A stretch of DNA of 64,000 nt from Heliocidaris erythrogramma (GCA_025617745.1 CM046858.1:40407850-40471849), one strand, 5' to 3'. Counted from the first letter of the stretch, positions 1 through 15,016 are shown. Numbers and translations are program-made. The notes: generated from the letters alone by a model not told the origin.

Positions 1-160
1 AAACATTATTTTTGTGAGCTTTCTCATTCTTTTTGGTCAGTATGGAAGAATTATACAGTAGAAACGTCCCCTGAAAAAAGATTTGCTCTCCAAATGCCCT
101 CATACTTAAAATAAGACAAGAAATAGGCAAACTTTCATGCCACATGGTGTGAAATTTCAA
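1..160. repeat. Fragment of a 390-bp TTAA-bounded repeat family
   Basis: The fragment matches the left-central part of the elements at 3185, 11407 and 51921, sharing segments such as TTTGTGAGCTTTCTCATTC and GTCCCCTGAAAA. It is cut by the window edge. Confidence 0.65.
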
Positions 161-495
161 GCTGGGATCGATTTGAATCAATTGCAACTCTTTATAAGAT
201 GGGGCCCCAGGTTAAAGGTTATTTGTGAAATCCACTGAAAGTAATACTGGATATTGTACTCATGACAGTTATGTAATCATTGTTCGTCAAGGCACCAATG
301 GTGCAGATCATGACATACAGGTTGAAATTCTCTGTTCAGAATGGAAAACAGAAGCTACATGTATTCATGAAGCTCTGCCATGAAGCTCGATCACACTGGG
401 ATCAATTATTCTAAAATGCACCAAGTGGGACCACTCCATGTTTAAAACATCCGTGGATATTTGGGGTCATTTGTACATTGTGCTAACTACAAACT

Positions 496-633
496 GGGCC
501 CCGTTTCATAAAACTTGTTATCAATAACAAGTTACGACTGTTGTTATTAGCTACTGAAATCCTCGCAGCTGATTGGCTGAGAGCAAATTTGTCATAGAAA
601 TGTGGCAGTTGTTACCGATAACGAGTTTTATAT
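496..633. mobile_element. Short inverted-repeat element (MITE) at the exon 18 donor
   Basis: The ends read CATAAAACTTGTTATC and, inverted, ATAAAACTCGTTATC. The middle carries CTACTGAAATCC and GATTGGCTGAGAGCAAATTTGTCA, shared with the 138-bp MITE family at 4845, 13189 and 17366, so it is a diverged relative. Confidence 0.65.
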
Positions 634-636
634 TAC

Positions 637-951
637 CTGGACAAGAACTAGTGGCTGGGTCCCCCTTGTTGATCGGCCGGCAGACATTGATATGATAGCT
701 CAGCCCCTTGTAGTTCGGCCTCGTGTCTACCGCCTCCCAGTTCCCAGAATCCTTTGCCAGGGGTGAAAGGTCATACTGTTTCCCATTCATATCAGAGATG
801 AGGCAATCTACAGACTCCGGGAGACAGGCGAGCGGAGTCTCAAAGTCAAAGATGTAGCGTGACCCCTCCTGTCGGACAAAGACGGGGCTGGGGGAGGCCT
901 GGGAGGCATTGCGTCGGCACAGGAAGGATATCGATGTTGAAGGGAATTTAG
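637..951 (-). CDS. IGF2R: IGF2R exon 18: end of repeat 7, start of repeat 8
   Basis: The acceptor is TTTCAG|CTA (phase 1) and the donor CCAG|GTAATA (phase 1), 104 codons. It encodes [49 protein letters not shown] and [10 protein letters not shown]. This is the last exon in the window. An inverted-repeat element starts within a few bases of its donor. Confidence 0.93.
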
Positions 952-3900
952 CTGAAACCAAACGAGTCAGATATTCAACGACAAATTATGCTTTGTTGCC
1001 ACAAATTCTTTCATCAAAACAGATTTGTGAGCTTGGAATTTACAATGGAGAAGGGAATATTCCATTCCATACCATACATACAAATATATTATATATTCAG
1101 ATGTACTTTTTTTGTTTTTATCTAGTTTTGTTGCTTGTTTTTTTCTGATACATTAGGTACGAACATCTAACAACATTTGCTAAACATGCATAAGTCAGAT
1201 ATTCTTATTATCGGAGTCGGAGTCGGAGTCGGAGTCGGAGTCGTTGGAGGCAGAGGAGGAGAAGAAGAAAAAGAAAAAGAAGAAAAAGAAGAAGAAGAAA
1301 ATGAAAATTTCTTGTTCTACAGTATTACATGTATAAATTCTTGCAAAAATCGGATAGTAGTCTGACCATATTGTGAGCAGAGGGTGTAAATTCACCTGCT
1401 TGCGGATCATAAGTTCCTCCTGTATACTCCAAGGTCAGAAGACCTTCGTCAGAGAAGACAGGTGTGGACGAGGCGTTACCTAGCGACATGGATGACAGGC
1501 ATGACCCTGAACCTGCAGGGCATGATGGGACTCGTCCACACACATTGAGCTGTAAAAGATTTCAAAGCAATTTTTTTCAATGTTGCTGTCAACAGGAGTT
1601 TTAATAAAGACAAAGATGGTTGGATAAAACTAATTGTGTCACTAATTATGGTGCAATGGAATGACTAATTCACATATCTGAGACTCACAGTATTCAAACA
1701 ACCACAACTTTCTTACTACTTTTGTCCAATTTCTTTTCAAAATTTCACCAACATGTTTTTCTGGTTTTTCTGCTTACACACAGTTTAACTTATTAGAAAT
1801 ATATCAAAATATTGCCGTCTACTTACATTTATACATTTATACATGTATATGCATGGACAGTTCTTCAATTGAGCTCTATTTCTAAATGATTATGGAAGAA
1901 AAACTAATTACAAAACCAATTTATATCATGGATATACAGTCCAACCTGTCCATTAAACATTCTAAGGGAAACAGGAACAAATGACTGCTGTGGACAAGCG
2001 GCCTTTCTAAACAGGTTCTACAAAACATATTTCTTTCCAGAGGGGACACTGTACACCTGTATGTGGCAATTATACACAGGTGGCCTTTATAGAGAGGTTT
2101 GACTGTACTAGGTGGAGGTATAGTGGTGTAGTCGTTCATTCACTCAAAGGGTTGAGGATTCAAATCCCAGCCTGGCACTAATGTCCTTTGGCAAGAATTA
2201 ATCCATTTTGCTTCTCTCCACCCAGGTGTTAAATGGGTACGTGTGCGCTTGTAAAATGGCACCTGGCCCGAATGCTCTGCAGTGGAGTAGAGATGGTGCA
2301 CAATATGGGCAGAATAGCAAAATGAATCCAACGACCGGGGTAATGATATAAGTACATGTAAAGTGCTTAGAAAAACATAGTATTCAGCATTATACAAATG
2401 TGGCTATAATTATTACGGCTTTGGCAAGTAGAGTTCATGTACTTCAGAACACATACCTTAAATACTTGCTTGTTTGGGCCAGGTACTTGATACCCTTCTT
2501 GTTTGATGAGCGGCTGTAGGTTGAAGACGTAATCTGAATTCAAGTCCCTCACAGTGCAATTCTCCCCCGTTGATACCCCAATGGGACAGGCCGCCTCTGT
2601 CTCCCACAGGAAACTGTATGTGCAGGAATCTACCACTTCTAGCAAGCGAGGGGTGCTGGCCTGTATGAAATCAATGTGGGAATTACAAAGAAGGCTTCGA
2701 AGAACAATTCCGACTTGCTTCATTATTAAGTGACAGAGAATCTTATTTTCTCTAGAGTTTTGGGGAATTAATAACAAATTATTTTATTTTAGGATTAGCA
2801 ATTAAATATTCACCTTATAATGGTCATTGTGAACTATTCATTACACAGTAAATGGGGAATGATAATGAATGTACAAAGAGGTTTGAAGCAAAATCATGGA
2901 ATTTCAATATCTCACGCAATGAAAGGACAAACACAAATATACACACACGGGACTAATTTTAGTAGGTTTAGTATTTTGTTTAAAATCTTAATATAGTAAA
3001 GTATTAATGTTTGATATATGTCGTGCCACGCCACCCCCCCCCCCCTAAAAAAAAATTAAATGAAGGTACACTTTTTTTTTTTAAATCACCTACATGTAAA
3101 TAAAAAATAATGAGGGGAAATGTAATTTGGATATTGACAAGAAGAAATTGAAAGCTCCTTCTTATTTTACAAAGTAATGAAGTATTAAAGAGATGGTTGA
3201 GTTCTGGGAAAGGTGACAAATAATTTGTGAGCTTTTTTCCATTTACATGTATGTCAGTTTGGAAGGACATCATAGTAGAAATGTCCCCTGAAGAGTATTG
3301 CTCTTCAAATGCCCTCATAATCGATATATGACGAGAAATAGCTGAAGTGTTCGGGCCGAACATTCATGCCATATGTGTATGCAGTCCCAAATACCCATTT
3401 ATGTGCGCAGGCCATGTGCTTTTCAGCGAGATTGGGGCAATTTCTTATTATTTTGATGATTCCAAAACCTTACAGTATACACCAATTCTTATGTAGACAT
3501 GATCAACATTTTCCAGTTGCTTTGAGACAGCTTCTTTCAGAATGTAATCGCATGACCAGAACTCAACTTTATCTTTAAGTGTTTTCAATAGAATCCCCAG
3601 ACTCTGTTAACAAACAAAATCAAGAAAGCAAGCTCACCAGGGTTCCTTTATTACAGGCAAAGTGTATATGACTGGTAATAGTTTTGTTTGGTCCACACGT
3701 GTCGCCGTTCTGATATGTCAGCAAAAGATGGCCGCTGCTCTCTATGGTAGGAGGTGACTTGGGGACACCTAGACTTGGTATCGAGGCAGTCTCCTCAGAT
3801 GTAAGTTCCTGAAAGAAGAAATACAATACAATAAATTTGTTAAAGGACGACTAACCCATGAAGCAAAAAAAAATCTTAAGGGGGCTGAATAGATGGGAGG

Positions 3901-6900
3901 TGATTTCTGCACACCAACAATATTAGTACTGAAACATTCCCCTCTAACATAAATTCCTGAAGAAAAAAAATGATGATATGAATTTTTTTAAAAGATGACC
4001 AACCCATCAAGGATTTTTTTAAAGGGGCTTAACAGAGCAGCCTTTACTTCTACAACTTGCCAACACTGATAATTTACTTTCAGTTTTATTCTTTGGACAA
4101 AGGAAGATTATTCATGGGAATAAAAGGATGACATAATGTAAATTATTACCTATATAAGGCATTTTAGCGGCGCATTAAAAACGCATATTTTTGTCCGCTT
4201 GATTTGCTCTCATATTGCACGGAACGCTGAATTCCCCATAGGCTACAGTACTAAACTTGCCGTTCAATATTATGCCGTATTTTGTCTGGTCTGTTTGCGT
4301 GCGCGCAACGCATACACACATAGTTACGCACATGACGTCATAAAGAGGTCAAGTTAAACTTGTGTGATCACAATGAAGTATGATGAGGGGCTCTATTAAC
4401 TGAATGTGGTTGGTTAAAATTATTTTTATTACGTTCTAAATCATTTTCCTGTAGGGTATAGATAATAATAATTATATTGGATGGCTTTATTTCATGGAAT
4501 ACCAGAAATATTCCACTCGTTAGGGCCAATATTGCACTCATCTTCGATTCCTGCAATATTGGCCCTAACTCGTGGAATATTCTCTGGTATCCCATTCAGA
4601 GCCATCCAATATAATATAATTATTTTTGGTAGTTTGATTCACACCAGTAAATGGCAGAAAATGTAGCATAAATGTATCACACAACCAAAATGAACTTTAT
4701 TATATTTTATGACTTACATATACATGTACATGTACATGTATGTCACAATCCCTATAAATGTCACAGTCCTATTCAATTTGAAAAACATTTCTATACAATA
4801 GATTTGGAAACCTACTGGGTGTCACAATGAAATGCACTACTACAGGGGAGCGTTTCATCCCTTGTTTTGTCATTAATTTTTACCGACAACTGTTATAAGC
4901 TACTGAAATCCTTGCATCTGCTTGGCTGTGAGCAAATTTGTCAGTAAAAATCACTGACAAACACTTGATGAAACGCTCCCCTGGGGGGTGTTTCATCAAG
5001 CGTTTTGTCAGTGATTTTTACCGACAGCTGTAATAAGCTACTGAAATCCTTGTATCTGCTTGGCTGTGAGCAAATTTGTCAGTAAAAATCACTGACAAAA
5101 CGCTTGATTAAACGCTCCCCAGGATTTGCTTATCACAATCTGTTTAAGCAAAAGTACATTAAGCAAATAATTAATGTTGGTGAAGGTGATGGACAAACTA
5201 TTACTTCCGAGGCGATCTGGATGTAGCTATCTTTCTGAAGCCAAGCTGAGGAAAGATAGCGTATACATTCAGATCGCTGAGGAAGTGATACTACGTCTCA
5301 TCGCTTGAAACCAAAAGGTGATTATTTGCTTTATATTCCACATCTGAAACATTTAACTGGTACGAGAAAGACGAATATTGTATACAGTCTTCTCAAAAAG
5401 ACATTTGGGCCTGACTTCACAAAAGAATTTTAAACCATCACGTAAACCCCCTCGGCCTCTTGGGTGCGCACATGCGTTTTATTTAAGCGCGTGAATGGGC
5501 AATGCGTGCTTATTTCAGCTTATTTTAGTACGCATTTATTATTATTCATGAACGAACGAGCGAAAAGCTTCTGTGACCTGCTGTGAACTGTTTTTTGGAT
5601 AATTTCGCATTATTTCATCTTCTTCTACTGTCTGATTTACATCATGTAACGTTTTATCAAAACTGATCTTCTTGCCACATATATGGAGCATTATCTACAA
5701 TTTTCTTCTATGAAATACACCAAGTTCAGCGGAGCATTTTATTGATCACCATAGAGCAGAGTTTATAGTATTGCCCCACGTACTGCCTTTCATGCTGCCT
5801 TCTTGCCTTTGGACTGAGAATATTGTTCAAACCCACGTACTACTTTTGGTGCATGCGAAGTGTAAATATTTTTTGACTCATAGCCTCTTCTCTTGCCAGA
5901 TTTCATTGCATGTGGGTATTATAAACGTTATATTTTATATCATATAGTCTACCATTGCACTGATTCTTCGTCATTCTGAATTTTATCGATATATACTCTA
6001 ACTAAAGTTAGATCTAACCATGACATCGAAGAAGGCTGTCGCAGCAATGCTGAAAGAGATTTTGGAAAGCTCTGATTTCTTGGACGCAATATCTGATGCT
6101 GTTGAAAAGAAGCTGGAGCAGATTATGGACAGAGTATGTGGGCTGGAGAACCGTGTCAGTGGTCTTGAGGCTTCCGTGAAGTCAAATGAGAAATGTATTG
6201 TGAGCATACAATCGCAGGTAAATGATCTGAGAGCTCGGATTTCCACAAACAGCGAGAAGTCTGAATCATCTGTCCTAGAGATAGGTGCTGCAGCAGATGC
6301 CAGAGATAAGAAGATCGCATTCCTGGAGAAGACCCTGACTTCGAAGAACGATAAGATCAACAACCTCAACATAGCCATGGACCAATTGGAGCAGTACTCT
6401 AGAAGGAATTGCCTTCGAATATTCGGTGTGCCGCAACAACCCAGTGAGGAGACAGATCAACTTGTCTGTGATGTGGCCAGCAAAGTTGGTGTGCGTTTGG
6501 AGACCACAGACATCGACCGCAGTCATAGAGTTGGTAGACAGCCCACTGGTAATAAGTGCAGAGGAATCATTGTGAAATGTAGTACCTACCGTGTTCGACA
6601 AAAACTCCTCCTGAATCGCCGTCGCTTGAAAGGGACTGGTATAGTTATACAGGAGGACCTCACTGCCAAAAACCTCAACTTATTGCACCATGCTCAAACT
6701 CATGAGAAGGTAACAGCAGCATGGACGGCAGATGGGAGAGTAATTGCTCTGGTATCTACTAGTGATGGTCAATCCATGAAGAGACTGATCAAGAACATTG
6801 ATGATCTCAAACTGTTATAGTTTTGTACTATTGCACATTCATACATGTAACTTTGCTAATTAATGTATTTTATATTTTATACATGCATGGACATTCATTG

Positions 6901-9900
6901 CTCCAATGTATCAGGTACATGTACATGTACATGTGCAAGCCATGCAGATTGTGAAAGTTTATGTTGCAGCCGATACTAGCTTGTATGTGTCATTTTATTT
7001 TTTTAATTATCTAAAATGCTTGCAATTCTGAACTTGCCAATTGTTATCAATTTTATGGCTACTTGAAATTTTAATGCATTTAGCTTGGTGTATTTATCAA
7101 GTTTTAGTATATTTATTGCTCCTTGTGGCAAGAGTGCTCAATGTTTCATTGTAAACTTTTACATATACTTGTAATTTTATTGTAATTTAAAGTTTGTGGT
7201 TGTGCCCTTCAGTTGTACATGTATGTGTTGTTTTCAAAATGCAAAATAGAGAAAAATACGAGAATTTGTTGCATTCTTTGAGAAATGTATCTACAATGTC
7301 TGAAGCTTTTTTACCACCTAATGTGAATACCGATTTTTATGAACATAGCTTTTCATATGTTACACCACAAGAATTCAATGATCATCAGGAAGATCTTTAT
7401 TCAAATGGATGTTTGCAAAAATCCAATTTTTCTACCATACATTTTAATTGCAGGAGTTTGCATGCAAATTATGATAACTTATTGTCTGTACTTTCATCTC
7501 TGCAAATGCAATTTTGTACAATAGGAATTACTGAAACATGGCTACATTGTAATAACTCTTTTTATAATATTGATAATTACACACTTCTTGTTCATGGAAG
7601 GGAATACCAAATAGGTGGTGGAGTTGGTTTGTACATTAGAAATGATTTGGATTTTAAACCCAGAACTGATTTAGATATAAATACTTCATTCATGGAATCT
7701 TTATTTATAGAAATAAGTAATTATAATAAAAATGTAATTGTTGGTGTAATTTATCGACCACCGAATCAATCTGTGCAAATGTTTTTAGATAATCTTGAAC
7801 ATATTATCAGTATTGTAAATAAAGAACATAAACATGTATATTTATTAGGAGATTTTAATCTTAATTTGTTGGAAGTCCCTTCTTGCCATAATGTTAATGC
7901 TTTCTTGGATATTTTTATGGTAAATTCCATGTACCCATTAATTCACACCCCAACACGTGTAACAAGTAATTCTGCAACTTTATTGGATAATATATTTACA
8001 AATGATATAGATGACACCTTTTCAGGTGTTATTTTGGCAGATGTGAGTGACCATTTTCCTGTTTATTCTTTATCTAATCTTCATGTTAAAGTAAAACAAA
8101 ACCCACAATCGTTTTTAAAACGAGAAATAAATAAAGAAAATATAGAACACTTTGTAAATAAAATTAATAGTATTTCTTGGAATTTAAAGAGTCAAAATGT
8201 TGATGAGGCATATCATGATTTTTTAGATATATTTCTCTGTTATTATAATGAATATTTCCCTGAGAAAATATGTCATATTAACAAGAAGCATAGAAATAAA
8301 TCTTGGTTTAATAATTATTTACGTAAACTGTGTAAGAAGAAATATTTGTTGTATAAAAAAAATATGTAAACAATCGGACAGATTATCGATATGTATATAA
8401 AGATTGTAGAAATAAGGTAACTGAGGAAATTAAAAAAGCCAAAAATAAGTATTTTAAAACGAAGTTTAACTTTGCTGTGGGAAACATGAAAATGACATGG
8501 AAAATAATTAACAAGGTGCTAGGAACTAGATCCAAATTAAAATCCATGCCAGATATTATGATGTGCAATAATGACACTATAACGGGGAAAGATGCAATTT
8601 CAGATAGTTTTAATAAATATTTTATTGATATTGGTGTTAAATTAGCAAACTCATGTAATCAAGATGGTGATTATATGCAATATGTAAAAAGAAACAATCA
8701 AACTGCATTTTTTAAACCGTGTACTCCTAAAGAAATTATTGATATTACATGCAGTTTTAAGAATGGTAAAAGCCCAGGATTTGATGGCATTGATATTGCA
8801 ATAGCAAAAAAGGTAATTCATATTCTTTGTTATCCACTCTGTACAATAATTAATTTGTCTTTACAGACAGGTATTGTTCCAGAAAAGATACAAATTGCTA
8901 AAGTTATTCCTGTATATAAAAATGGTTCAAAAGAGAGTATGTCTAACTATCGTCCAATATCAGTTTTGCCTGTTTTTTCCAAAATATTTGAAAAAATAGT
9001 ATATGTTAGACTCTATAGTTTTTTACAAAAGTGCAATATTCTTACCAACTGTCAATATGGTTTCAGACCTGGCCATTCGACATCTACAGCTTTAATTCAA
9101 TTTTTATATAATGTTTTAAATACAAAAGAAAATACAGAAATAATGATAGGGCTCTTTCTAGACTTGAGCAAAGCATTTGATTCATTAAACCATGATATAC
9201 TATTAAGAAAATTATATTGTTATGGAATAAGGGGAGTTAATTTAGAATGGTTTAAGAACTATCTAGTCAATCGACAACAGTTTGTTTGTGTAGATAATGT
9301 GAATTCAAAATTATTGATTAGCAAATGTGGAGTACCCCAAGGGTCCATTCTTGGTCCATTACTCTTTACAATTTACGTTAACGATATGTGCAATATTTCA
9401 AAATTATTAAATTTTATCTTGTTTGCAGATGACACCCGTGTATTTATGTCACATAAAGATATAGATATTTTACAATATAAATTTAATCAAGAACTTAATA
9501 AACTTGTTCAGTGGTTGCAAATAAATAAATTAGTTTTGAATATAAATAAAACACATTATATGGTATTCACAAATGTCCATCAGAACACTGCTAATTTTGT
9601 TGTTAAAATACAGGAAACTGAAATAGAACGTGTTACTAGATTAAAATTTCTGGGTGTAACTATTGATGAAAAATTCACATGGAATGAACACACTGGTGTC
9701 ATATGTAACACTATATCTAAAAATATTGGCATTCTTAATAATGTAAAGTTTTTCCCCCAAGATATATTGTTAATGTTATACCATACCCTAATATCACCTT
9801 ATTTAAATTATTGTATATTGATGTGGGCAAATTCTACTGCCAAAAATACTAATAGAGTTTTTAAACTTCAAAAACGAGCTATAAGAATTATTACACATAG

Positions 9901-12900
9901 CAAGTATTTAACTCATACCACACCACTTTTTGCTCGTCTTAAAATTTTAAATATTCATGATATGTATAAACTTCAAAGTGCAATATTCATGTATATGTGT
10001 TTTCATAAAGTTCTTCCAGTTTCTATTATGTCATATTTTAATTTGAATACTTCAATACATGATTATTTTACACGGAGTAACAGAAATTACAATATTCCAT
10101 ATGCAAGAACCACGTTATTTCAAAAATCCATATTTTACAATGGTCCGAAGATTTGGAATGAAATACCGAATGATATCAAAAGTAGTCCATCATTGAATGT
10201 TTTTAAGAGAAAATATAAAATGTATTTACTTCAGACAAATTATGTGCAATAACATATCTAATAGGCATTTTGCATGTGAGTGTGTGTGTGCGTGTGTATG
10301 CGTGTATGTGTATGTGTTAGGGCACAATGTGTTTTACATACTGTATTTTATTCATGTACTGTAGTTATGTATAACATGGGGTGCGGCTTCAATATAAGAC
10401 TTTGTCTTTCTGCTGCATTTCCCTGCAATTTCTTAAGTATTTTATTGTTTCAATTGTTTTAATGTATTACATGTATTGTATTTGTAATGTTTTTTATGAA
10501 TTTGCTAAATAAATTGAATTGAATTGAAAATATTCGTAAAGGTCACGCACTTTTCATTCTGACTATTCGTAAAGGTCACGCACTTTCATTTCGCGCGTAC
10601 CCAAAACACTGATAATGCATTGTGACTCTATATGGAATGAAGCGATCAGTGAAACACATAAGTACTATGCCGTCAAGTTCACAAACTTTTCTACTCGGGT
10701 GGGGAAAACTATGTTTATCACGCTCTTCATAAAACGATCACGCACTTTTCATTCTGACTATTCGTAAATGTCACGCACTTTCATTTCGCGCACACCCAAA
10801 ATACTGATAACGCATTATGACTCTATATGGGGTGAAGAGATCAGTGAAACACATAAGTACTATGCCGTCAAGTTCACGAACTTTTCTCCTCGGGTGGGGA
10901 AAACTATGTTTTATCATGTGATTACCTTTTGTCCAATCTAACAGCAAGATTCTTAGCATGTGGAATATAATATAAAATATTCCTTATACTTCGGCAAACC
11001 TTTCAATAAAGATTACAGAACCATTTGTCACTCAACAGTACATGGCTTTTATACTTACATCGATTTTTGTAAATCCTGTTTGGCAGACCCCAGCAAAGGC
11101 ACCACAATGCGTATGCGGATTGATGGGCCTGCAGACGTTGATGTAGTACTTCTTACGATTCGCTGCGTCCCTCTCGTCTACAAACGACCAGTTCTCTTCC
11201 TCTAAAGCTTTAGAAAGACTGAGAAAAGAAAAGATTGCAACGACTAAATGGTACATGTATGTCTCTTACATGTACATGTATATCAATTACTGCGAAAATG
11301 GAACAAAATACACAAAGGATAAAAAAAGAGTGAAATAAAATACAGAATAAAGGTAAACTTGATTTAATGGTGAAACAGAGGCCTGTATTCACCAAAGGAA
11401 TTTATCTTAAAGGGAAGGTTAAATTTTGAGAAAGGTAAAAACTAATTTTTGAGCTTTCTCATTCTTTTTATGTTAGTTTGGAAGATTATCATAGTAGAAA
11501 TGTCCCCTGAAAAGGATTGCTCTTCAAATGCCCTTGTATTCAAAATATGATGAGAAACAGCTGAAATGTTTGGGCCGAACATGTGTATGTAGTCCCATAT
11601 ATACATTTCTGTGTGCAGTGCATGTGACTCTCAGTGGGATTGAGTCAATTTATTCTCATTTTGGTGATTCCAAAACCTTAAAGTGTACATCAATTCTTAT
11701 GTCTATACGATCAATCTTTCCCAATTGACTTGAGACAATGTTATCGCATGACCAGAACTCAGCTATATCTTTAACTCATGGTTTAAACCTCCATAAGCAC
11801 AGTACACGCATGTCCTCATGTCCAATGCGCTGGTAGTAATACGCTTACATATGCTTATTTTAATCCACGGTGGAGGTTAAAACCAAGATTTAAACAATGC
11901 GTTGAAATAAACCTCTTGCAAGAATTTGGGCCAAACTGATTAATCTTTGATAGCAGTACGTCAATAGAAAATAGAAAGGGAGAGAAAATTCTCTGAATGG
12001 TGACATACAATATTTTCCTCACAAATTAACAAAAAAATTGCAGCATCATTTGATATTAAATTTTGACTTCAACTTTAAGAAACAAATATTTTGTTGAAGT
12101 AATGTAACAGTGGTACATGTAGGACAAATTAAAATTTTGCCAATTTGACAAAGACAAACTACAGTAGTTCATTACGCCCTAAAGAAATCACCACCTCAGT
12201 GATTTACATTAAAGCAGTAACAAGCTATAACGCTTTTCGCTGGCGAAACATGTACTCTGCCACTGAGTAATACTATAGCATATCAACTTTTATCTAGGGT
12301 TTTTTTTTCCTTGTTAGAAATAATATTTGTTGGAATACATTAACAGAGATGAGCAGTGTTGCCAACTAGAAGCATACAAGCCAATTCACCGACCTCATCC
12401 TTGATAGATAAAGATAAAAGTCCATGAAACACTCACCTAGAAAGGTCGTATTGCTCGCTGTTCGCTTCGTCCGTCACCACACACTCGATAGGCTGCTGTG
12501 GGCAGGCATATTTAGTGTTCCAGCGGAAGAAGTAGGTGGCGTTGTTCTCCTGGAAGAATTGCGGGGTGCCGACGCCTGCTTCCGGGTCACACAGGAAGGC
12601 AATCTCGGTCTGAGATGAAAATGAACCAAGAACAGATGAACTCTTGAGATAAATGAGACAGGTTAATACAATGACTACTTTATCAAATGTTGGGCACCAA
12701 AAAGCAATTAAATATCTTTTTTCTTTTAAAAGCTTTATGAATGATATTATTTTTTGTTCCTTCAAACACTTTAATCTTAAGACTGAGATACACTGTTTCC
12801 TTGTTTAGGTAAAATAAGATCAAAACGGATTGCGAAATATCTGTTTAAAGATATCACGCAAATACATGTATGCATACAAACTATACCAACAGTATCAATT

Positions 12901-15016
12901 ACGGTAGGCACATACTTATACAGCTACATGTACATATAAACTTTTGTACCATTCTTGCTTTCCCTGGTCCATTTTTAGAGTTGTATGGTTTTCCATTGAG
13001 GTAAGTCAGCTTGATGATACCATCGAAGTAACCCAGAGAGGTGTTGGTCTGGCCAAGAATGTAGGACACACCACTCCTGCAACCAACAAGTACATGTATA
13101 CATGTATATGGGTATAAAGGAATGCTCTTATACATAAACAATGTAACCAATGACTAATGCATACTCTCATTTCCATAGGCTCAAAACAGGGGAGCATTTC
13201 ATCAAGTGTTTTGTCAGTGATTTTTACTGACAAATTTGCTCTCAGCCAATCAGATGCAAGGATTTCAGTAGCTTATAACAGTTGTCGGTAAAAATCACTG
13301 ACAAAACGCTGGATGAAACACCCCCCAGGGGAGCGTTTCATCAAGCGTTTGTCAGTGATTTTCACCGACAAATTTGCTCGCAGCCAATCAGATGCAAGGA
13401 TTTCAGTAGCTTATATTCCAGTTGTTGGTAAAAATTACTGACAAAACGCTTGATGAAACACCCCCCAAGGGAGCGTTTCATCAAGCGTTTGTCAGTGATT
13501 TTCACCAACAAATTTGCTCTCAGCCAATCAGATGCAAGGATTTCAGTAGCTTATAACAGTTGTCGGTAAAAATCACTGACAAAACGCTTGATGAAACACC
13601 CCCCGGGTCTCTGTAGGCAATGGGTTAAGTAGTACTCATGGTTGGATGGTTGGTTTTATTTTCTGTATAAACAAAACTTTATGTAAACTAAAGAACTATC
13701 TTTAAGAAATGACAGCAGGAAGTTCTATTCAGAGCCATTATAATCCTGGCTCTGTTCTTTGTCAATGTCACAGAAAAAGTCGGGTAGGAAAATGAAATCC
13801 CGAAAGAATCTAACAAATAAACGCAGAACTTGAAATGCACTTTTGGAGAGGAAGCTTTTACAAAAATTCATACCACGGAGGAAACCTACCCATCTTTTCT
13901 GGCCTGGCAGGCAGCGGGGTGTGGCAACGTTTGGCTCACATCGTTACATGGAGTCAGTTTAATATCTGTGCAGACGTTGACGTAGTAATCATATTCTCCG
14001 ACAGAAATGTTGTAATGCGCCCCTGCTTTGGACAGGGGACTCAGATCAAATGACACACCTGGAATGAATATGAAGCAAGAAAAGGATTTGTATTGGAGAG
14101 ATGAAATCACTTCCCAGTTAGTGAAAATGAGTTCAGAAATTAAGGGGTTCCTATTGAGAAAAATAATAAATGTGACATTGTATATAAAGAATGAATTAGA
14201 AAGGGAAGGGGGAAGAAAAAGAATTATTATTATGTTTTGAAGGACGAAAACTTGGGTCTAAAGACAGAGAGATAGTGGTAGAGATAATAATTCAGTTTTT
14301 GTTTTAGTTTCAGTTTAATCCATATTTCAAATCACGTAATTGGAACATAAACAATGACTGTTGCATTATTACAATAATATAGGAAATATATCTTCAATAC
14401 TTTCAACAAAAGAAGAAGAAAAAAATGCAATTGAACATACAAAGACACAAATCAATATTTCCATCATTTTAAAGTTGGGATGAAATATGAAGGAATCTAG
14501 TAAGAAGCTAGGCTTGTAATATTGTAGATATTGTAGATAATAATACCATGATTATGCATACTGCACTAAATGTATATAAATTACAAGATGTACCAGAGCG
14601 CTTACAAAATATGTAACAAGAAAAAAAAATAACAAGAGAGGGGGAAGTGGTAGAAAGACAGAGAAACGTAGAGAGACAGATAGGCAGAGAGACACAAAGA
14701 GAGACAGGGGAGAGAAAGAGAGAGAGAAGGGGAGAAGGACAAACACACCAGTCCTACACGCTAAGAAACATCCAGTGACAGCCAGGCACTCATAGAGGAA
14801 GATGGAGAGAAAGAGAGAGAGAAACAGACAGACAGAGAGAGAAAAACAGAGAGAGAGAAACAGAGAGAGAGAGAAACAGAGAGTGAAAGAGAGAGAGGGG
14901 GGGGGGGGGGGAGGAGGACAAACACACCTACACTCTAAGAAACATCCAGTGACAGCCATGCACTAATAGAGGAAGAAAGATGGAGAGAGAAAGAGAGAGA
15001 GAAACAGAGAGAGAGT

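Larger units (their letters stand above)
6020..10528 (+). mobile_element. Near full-length CR1/L2-like LINE, antisense in IGF2R intron 14
   Basis: It consists of ORF1 (6020-6820), an endonuclease plus reverse transcriptase ORF2 split by one frameshift (7239-10252), and a 3' end of AATAAATTGAATTGAATTGAA, a short ATTGA repeat tail rather than poly(A). Base composition is much more A/T-rich than the receptor exons. The 5' UTR probably reaches back to about 5.4-5.6 kb, but its start is not visible. The clade (L2, CR1, Crack or Daphne) cannot be fixed by eye. Confidence 0.88.

Noticed and set aside
4368..4666. ORFs with mirrored protein sequences on both strands
   Set aside because: They are produced by the hairpin MITE at 4471-4617.
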